From Styela clava (Eukaryota > Chordata > Ascidiacea > Stolidobranchia > Styelidae): a DNA stretch of 64,000 nucleotides. Position 1 is the stretch's first letter; the number at the start of each line of letters is the position of its first letter. Under the pieces are notes generated by a model, which had not been told where the DNA came from, did no database searches, and was given only the letters and a program-made list of their open reading frames with translations. The stretch covers positions 15,624,001 to 15,688,000 of the forward strand of contig NC_135251.1 of NCBI RefSeq assembly GCF_964204865.1, in the 5' to 3' direction. Position numbers and translations under genes: made by a program. Positions 61,207 through 64,000 of the stretch are shown here, piece by piece.

Positions 61207-63851
61207 TTAGAATTGGAAAATCCTGAAACCTCTTTTCTCATTTGTGAATTCATCTTGAGTTCTTTGATCACATAAATCAGCAATACGATAACAATAATAG
61301 CTCCAAAACATATACCTATAAAAATTTATAAAGTTACCATGGTTTTAAGTATAATTCTGGGAATATTTATTGAAAATAAACTTGAAGAAGATTTGTAAAT
61401 GATCGAAATCTTCCTGGTTTGGCAGAACCTACCCAATTAATTCAGTGCACCCCCTGGGTAAGAAGAGGGTCATGGGATTTGAACCAGAGATGTGTAATCC
61501 GAGATGCCAACACAGTTATTAAGTATAACACATTAACCACTAGACCCTCCTCCCAATTTTTTTTATAAAGCTTATTCATATTGTTTTTATATTGAGTATG
61601 AGTAATGCAGCTGTTCTTATCCAACACAACTAAAATAATACAAACAAGAACTATTCATTCACCTACTTATAAAGCTGGTGCCGAAATGACTTCCTAAATA
61701 GCCAACTATGATATAAAAGATAATCAGACATGTTGATGCAAAAAATCAAATTGGTATATAAGAATAGAGATATCCTCCGAAGTTTATAAAATGTAACACA
61801 TATTTTTATCATTTCATATATCTTGAAGTATTTACATAAGTTTGAGTTATAGCAAAAAGAGTATGTATGAAGTATAAAAATATATCATTCCGATAATTGA
61901 AATTTAACCTAACAAACATTTATTATCTGTTACTTGCCTGCCCATTTCGCGATAGTGAATTGTAGTTGTGTATATTTGTATTCCTCATCTGGGATATATT
62001 CATCAGCAAGTAGTTGTTTCACAGCATCTAATGAACCATTGTTTGGTGCAGGATTTATCTAAATATCAATCCATTGTATCACACATTAGGAATTGAGACA
62101 CCAAGTCTAGAAAATAGACTTGCTGATACTTGTAAAAATAATTTGATAGAGGCATAAAATATGGTTGGCAGTTGGCACTTTGTAATGATGCATCCATCCA
62201 TATTCACACCCTACAAAGGATATTTGACAGGAATAGAAATGGAAAGAATGTCCATCGATAACTTATTTATCATGAATAATATCAAAATTACAGGAGAACT
62301 GTTAATGTAGTCGCATCATAGCATATTAATGCATTGCTGCACAATGATTACTTTATAATATAGAAAATTGGAATTAAACTCAAAGTATAGTTTTAAACTA
62401 TCAGTCCATACATGTGGTAGACTATTTTACTGTGGTTGGCGAGTGACAACATTGACTCTGTATAGCATTTTTTATTTAAATGATTATATGAATATTTCTC
62501 ATGAACTTGTTTAATAATACATATTGATTCAACTGAAGTCACATACACATTTAAAAACAACTTAATGCTCATAACTTCTGAAAAAGCAAGAGCCCTGAAC
62601 TAAAAATGATGAGAAATTCACAACTAGAACTGATGAGCACAGAGATATATATAAGTACCTTAGCCAGTGATATTGATTATTTATAACTTACCCCTAATAT
62701 ATGACACATCAATGAATATATATTAACATTTTCAAATGGTTCAGAAATGAATCCTTTCTTAAACACTGGACCAGTTGCAACAAAGAATGGATGCATGTCC
62801 ATTTTTGAATTGTTAAACCCATGTCTTCCTACTGTAATATTAATAATAGTAGAATTTAACATACAAAGACAATAAATTGGGCAATAAATAAATGCCAAGA
62901 ATCACAATGTAACATGAGTACAGTAGGCTACTCCATATATTACTTAAATTTAGACAAACACATATTAACTACCAATAGGATGCAATGAAACAATAAAAAC
63001 TCAAATTACATAGATAATGGGTGTCGTTCCAATTTTCTTTAATACCCCATCCTTCATTAGCCGACATCAAAATAGGTGCAATACGACGATTGTTTGCATA
63101 ATGATATTCTGGTGGGATATCTTTTTTCATCCATACTTGAACATGTTCTGGATCAATGGATGAAAGATTTTTGTAAAGTTCTTCTGTTATATCTGTGAAA
63201 TAAATTTTGTTTTTTAGGAGAATGAAATAGCTCTTCATTAGCGCAGTTTTAGAAAAATTATACAGGATGATAAAGACGAAATTTCGAGGAGATATTGAAA
63301 TTTTGGAAACCGGTGAAAGCAATGAGCTTCTCATATTTACATATTTCAGTACATTGGCATAAAAAAAAATCCCATCTCGCTGTTTACCACGGGAAAGTAA
63401 GTATAACGTTAATATACCATCCAAACTGAACTGCCACATATTCGATAACGATAATAGACCATTCATATAATACATGAAATATTCTGTTTTCCAACAAAGT
63501 GAGGACCAAAACTTGCATGCTCATAGATTAGTAGCAGTATGGTACTTGAAGTTCAGGCTTACCAAAGATGTGTAAAATTGCACTTCCTTGATCAAACATG
63601 GTCTTATTTAGTATATATTCAAAATACGTATTAGTTAATTTGTTCGAAATTAAGCATACTTTCTCCACTTTTAGGCCACACACTTGTCCCAACAATGTAA
63701 TTTATAAGATGCTTCGTTTGATGAGTGTCAATGTGATCATCCAATGTTATAAATCTACTTCTGTTCATCCCAGTCATCCCATGATCACTTGTTATGATAA
63801 TGTTTAACAGGTTGCTGAGACCATGCTCTTCAATTTGATCCAGGATATAAC
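61207..63851 (-). CDS. ENPP4/5-like ectophosphodiesterase, gene C (partial)
   Basis: Third tandem paralogue, more diverged from A and B. Exons 2-6 in transcript order: 63851-63660, 63192-63010, 62831-62692, 62058-61938, 61316-61207. The first exon, which would carry the signal peptide and nucleophile, lies beyond the right edge. Visible motifs are TSDHGMTGMNRS (metal Asp/His), DIPPEYHYANNRRIAPI, ANEGWGIKENWND, GRHGFNNSKMDMHPFF (metal His) and INPAPNNGSLDAVKQLL. The membrane segment GICFGAIIVIVLLIYV is stronger than in A or B. Intron 5 appears to use a GC donor (ag|gcaagt). After the membrane segment the assembled frame stops at 61207. A shift of one base near 61260 would open a longer acidic tail to 61146, so the true C-terminus is uncertain. 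A tRNA-like SINE sits in intron 5. Confidence 0.88.
61458..61558 (-). mobile_element. tRNA-derived SINE or tRNA pseudogene
   Basis: On the minus strand, an A-box-like tctagtggttaatg (61531-61544) and a perfect B box ggttcaaatcc (61475-61485) lie at pol III spacing, between gggagg and gaccctc blocks. The sequence between them does not fold into an obvious complete cloverleaf, so I favour a SINE head over a functional tRNA. Confidence 0.55.
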
Positions 63852-64000
63852 CTTTAATATATATTTCACCTTGAAATCTACCAATTTGGACAATAGTGTA
63901 AGCAAAATATTTGATTTATATTTAGGACAAAGATAAAGAGATTTAGTTTAGTTTGCTATGGGTGGCTAAATAGTACTGAAATTGAAATATACTCAATCTA

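Overview
The window is animal nuclear DNA. It is AT-rich (roughly 35% GC by eye), and its genes are split into many short exons with GT-AG introns that are packed with small DNA transposons. The gene families (mitochondrial ribosomal protein S9, cytoplasmic seryl-tRNA synthetase, 5-aminolevulinate synthase and ENPP-type phosphodiesterases) are all of metazoan type. A deuterostome invertebrate, possibly an ascidian tunicate, is my best guess, but nothing in the sequence proves the taxon.

Layout from left to right. (1) 562-7698, minus strand: seven exons of a mitochondrial ribosomal protein S9 gene, whose 3' part lies beyond the left edge. (2) 7.7-12.1 kb: no gene, several small transposons. 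(3) 12136-20048: a complete Mutator-like (MULE) DNA transposon. Its long inverted ends contain satellite-like arrays of a ~67 bp unit, and it carries a six-exon FLYWCH + DDE transposase. A second 2.95 kb element with its own long inverted ends is nested in the right-hand array. (4) 21436-29062, plus strand: seryl-tRNA synthetase, ten exons, complete. (5) 31498-40210, plus strand: 5-aminolevulinate synthase, twelve coding exons, complete. It is preceded by a TATA box and a hairpin that matches the iron-responsive element of vertebrate ALAS2. (6) 40919-63851, minus strand: three tandem ENPP4/5-like ectophosphodiesterase genes. A and B are complete recent duplicates; C is more divergent and loses its first exon at the right edge.

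A and B lie in a segmental duplication of about 5.6 kb core length. After duplication each copy collected different transposons, and the upstream region of B expanded into five copies of a 269 bp unit. Between B and C lies a decayed transposon-derived pseudogene (about 55980-58141).

Mobile DNA is the dominant theme: at least ten short hAT-like elements (several with clear 8 bp target duplications), a TTAA-flanked piggyBac-like element nested in one of them, a four-copy ~300-380 bp MITE-like family, and two tRNA-related SINE types. The host genes do not form one pathway. The most interesting regulatory signal is the candidate iron-responsive element, which would couple haem synthesis to iron supply by translational control.

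Exon coordinates were worked out by hand from splice signals, reading phase and remembered family alignments; no search was run.
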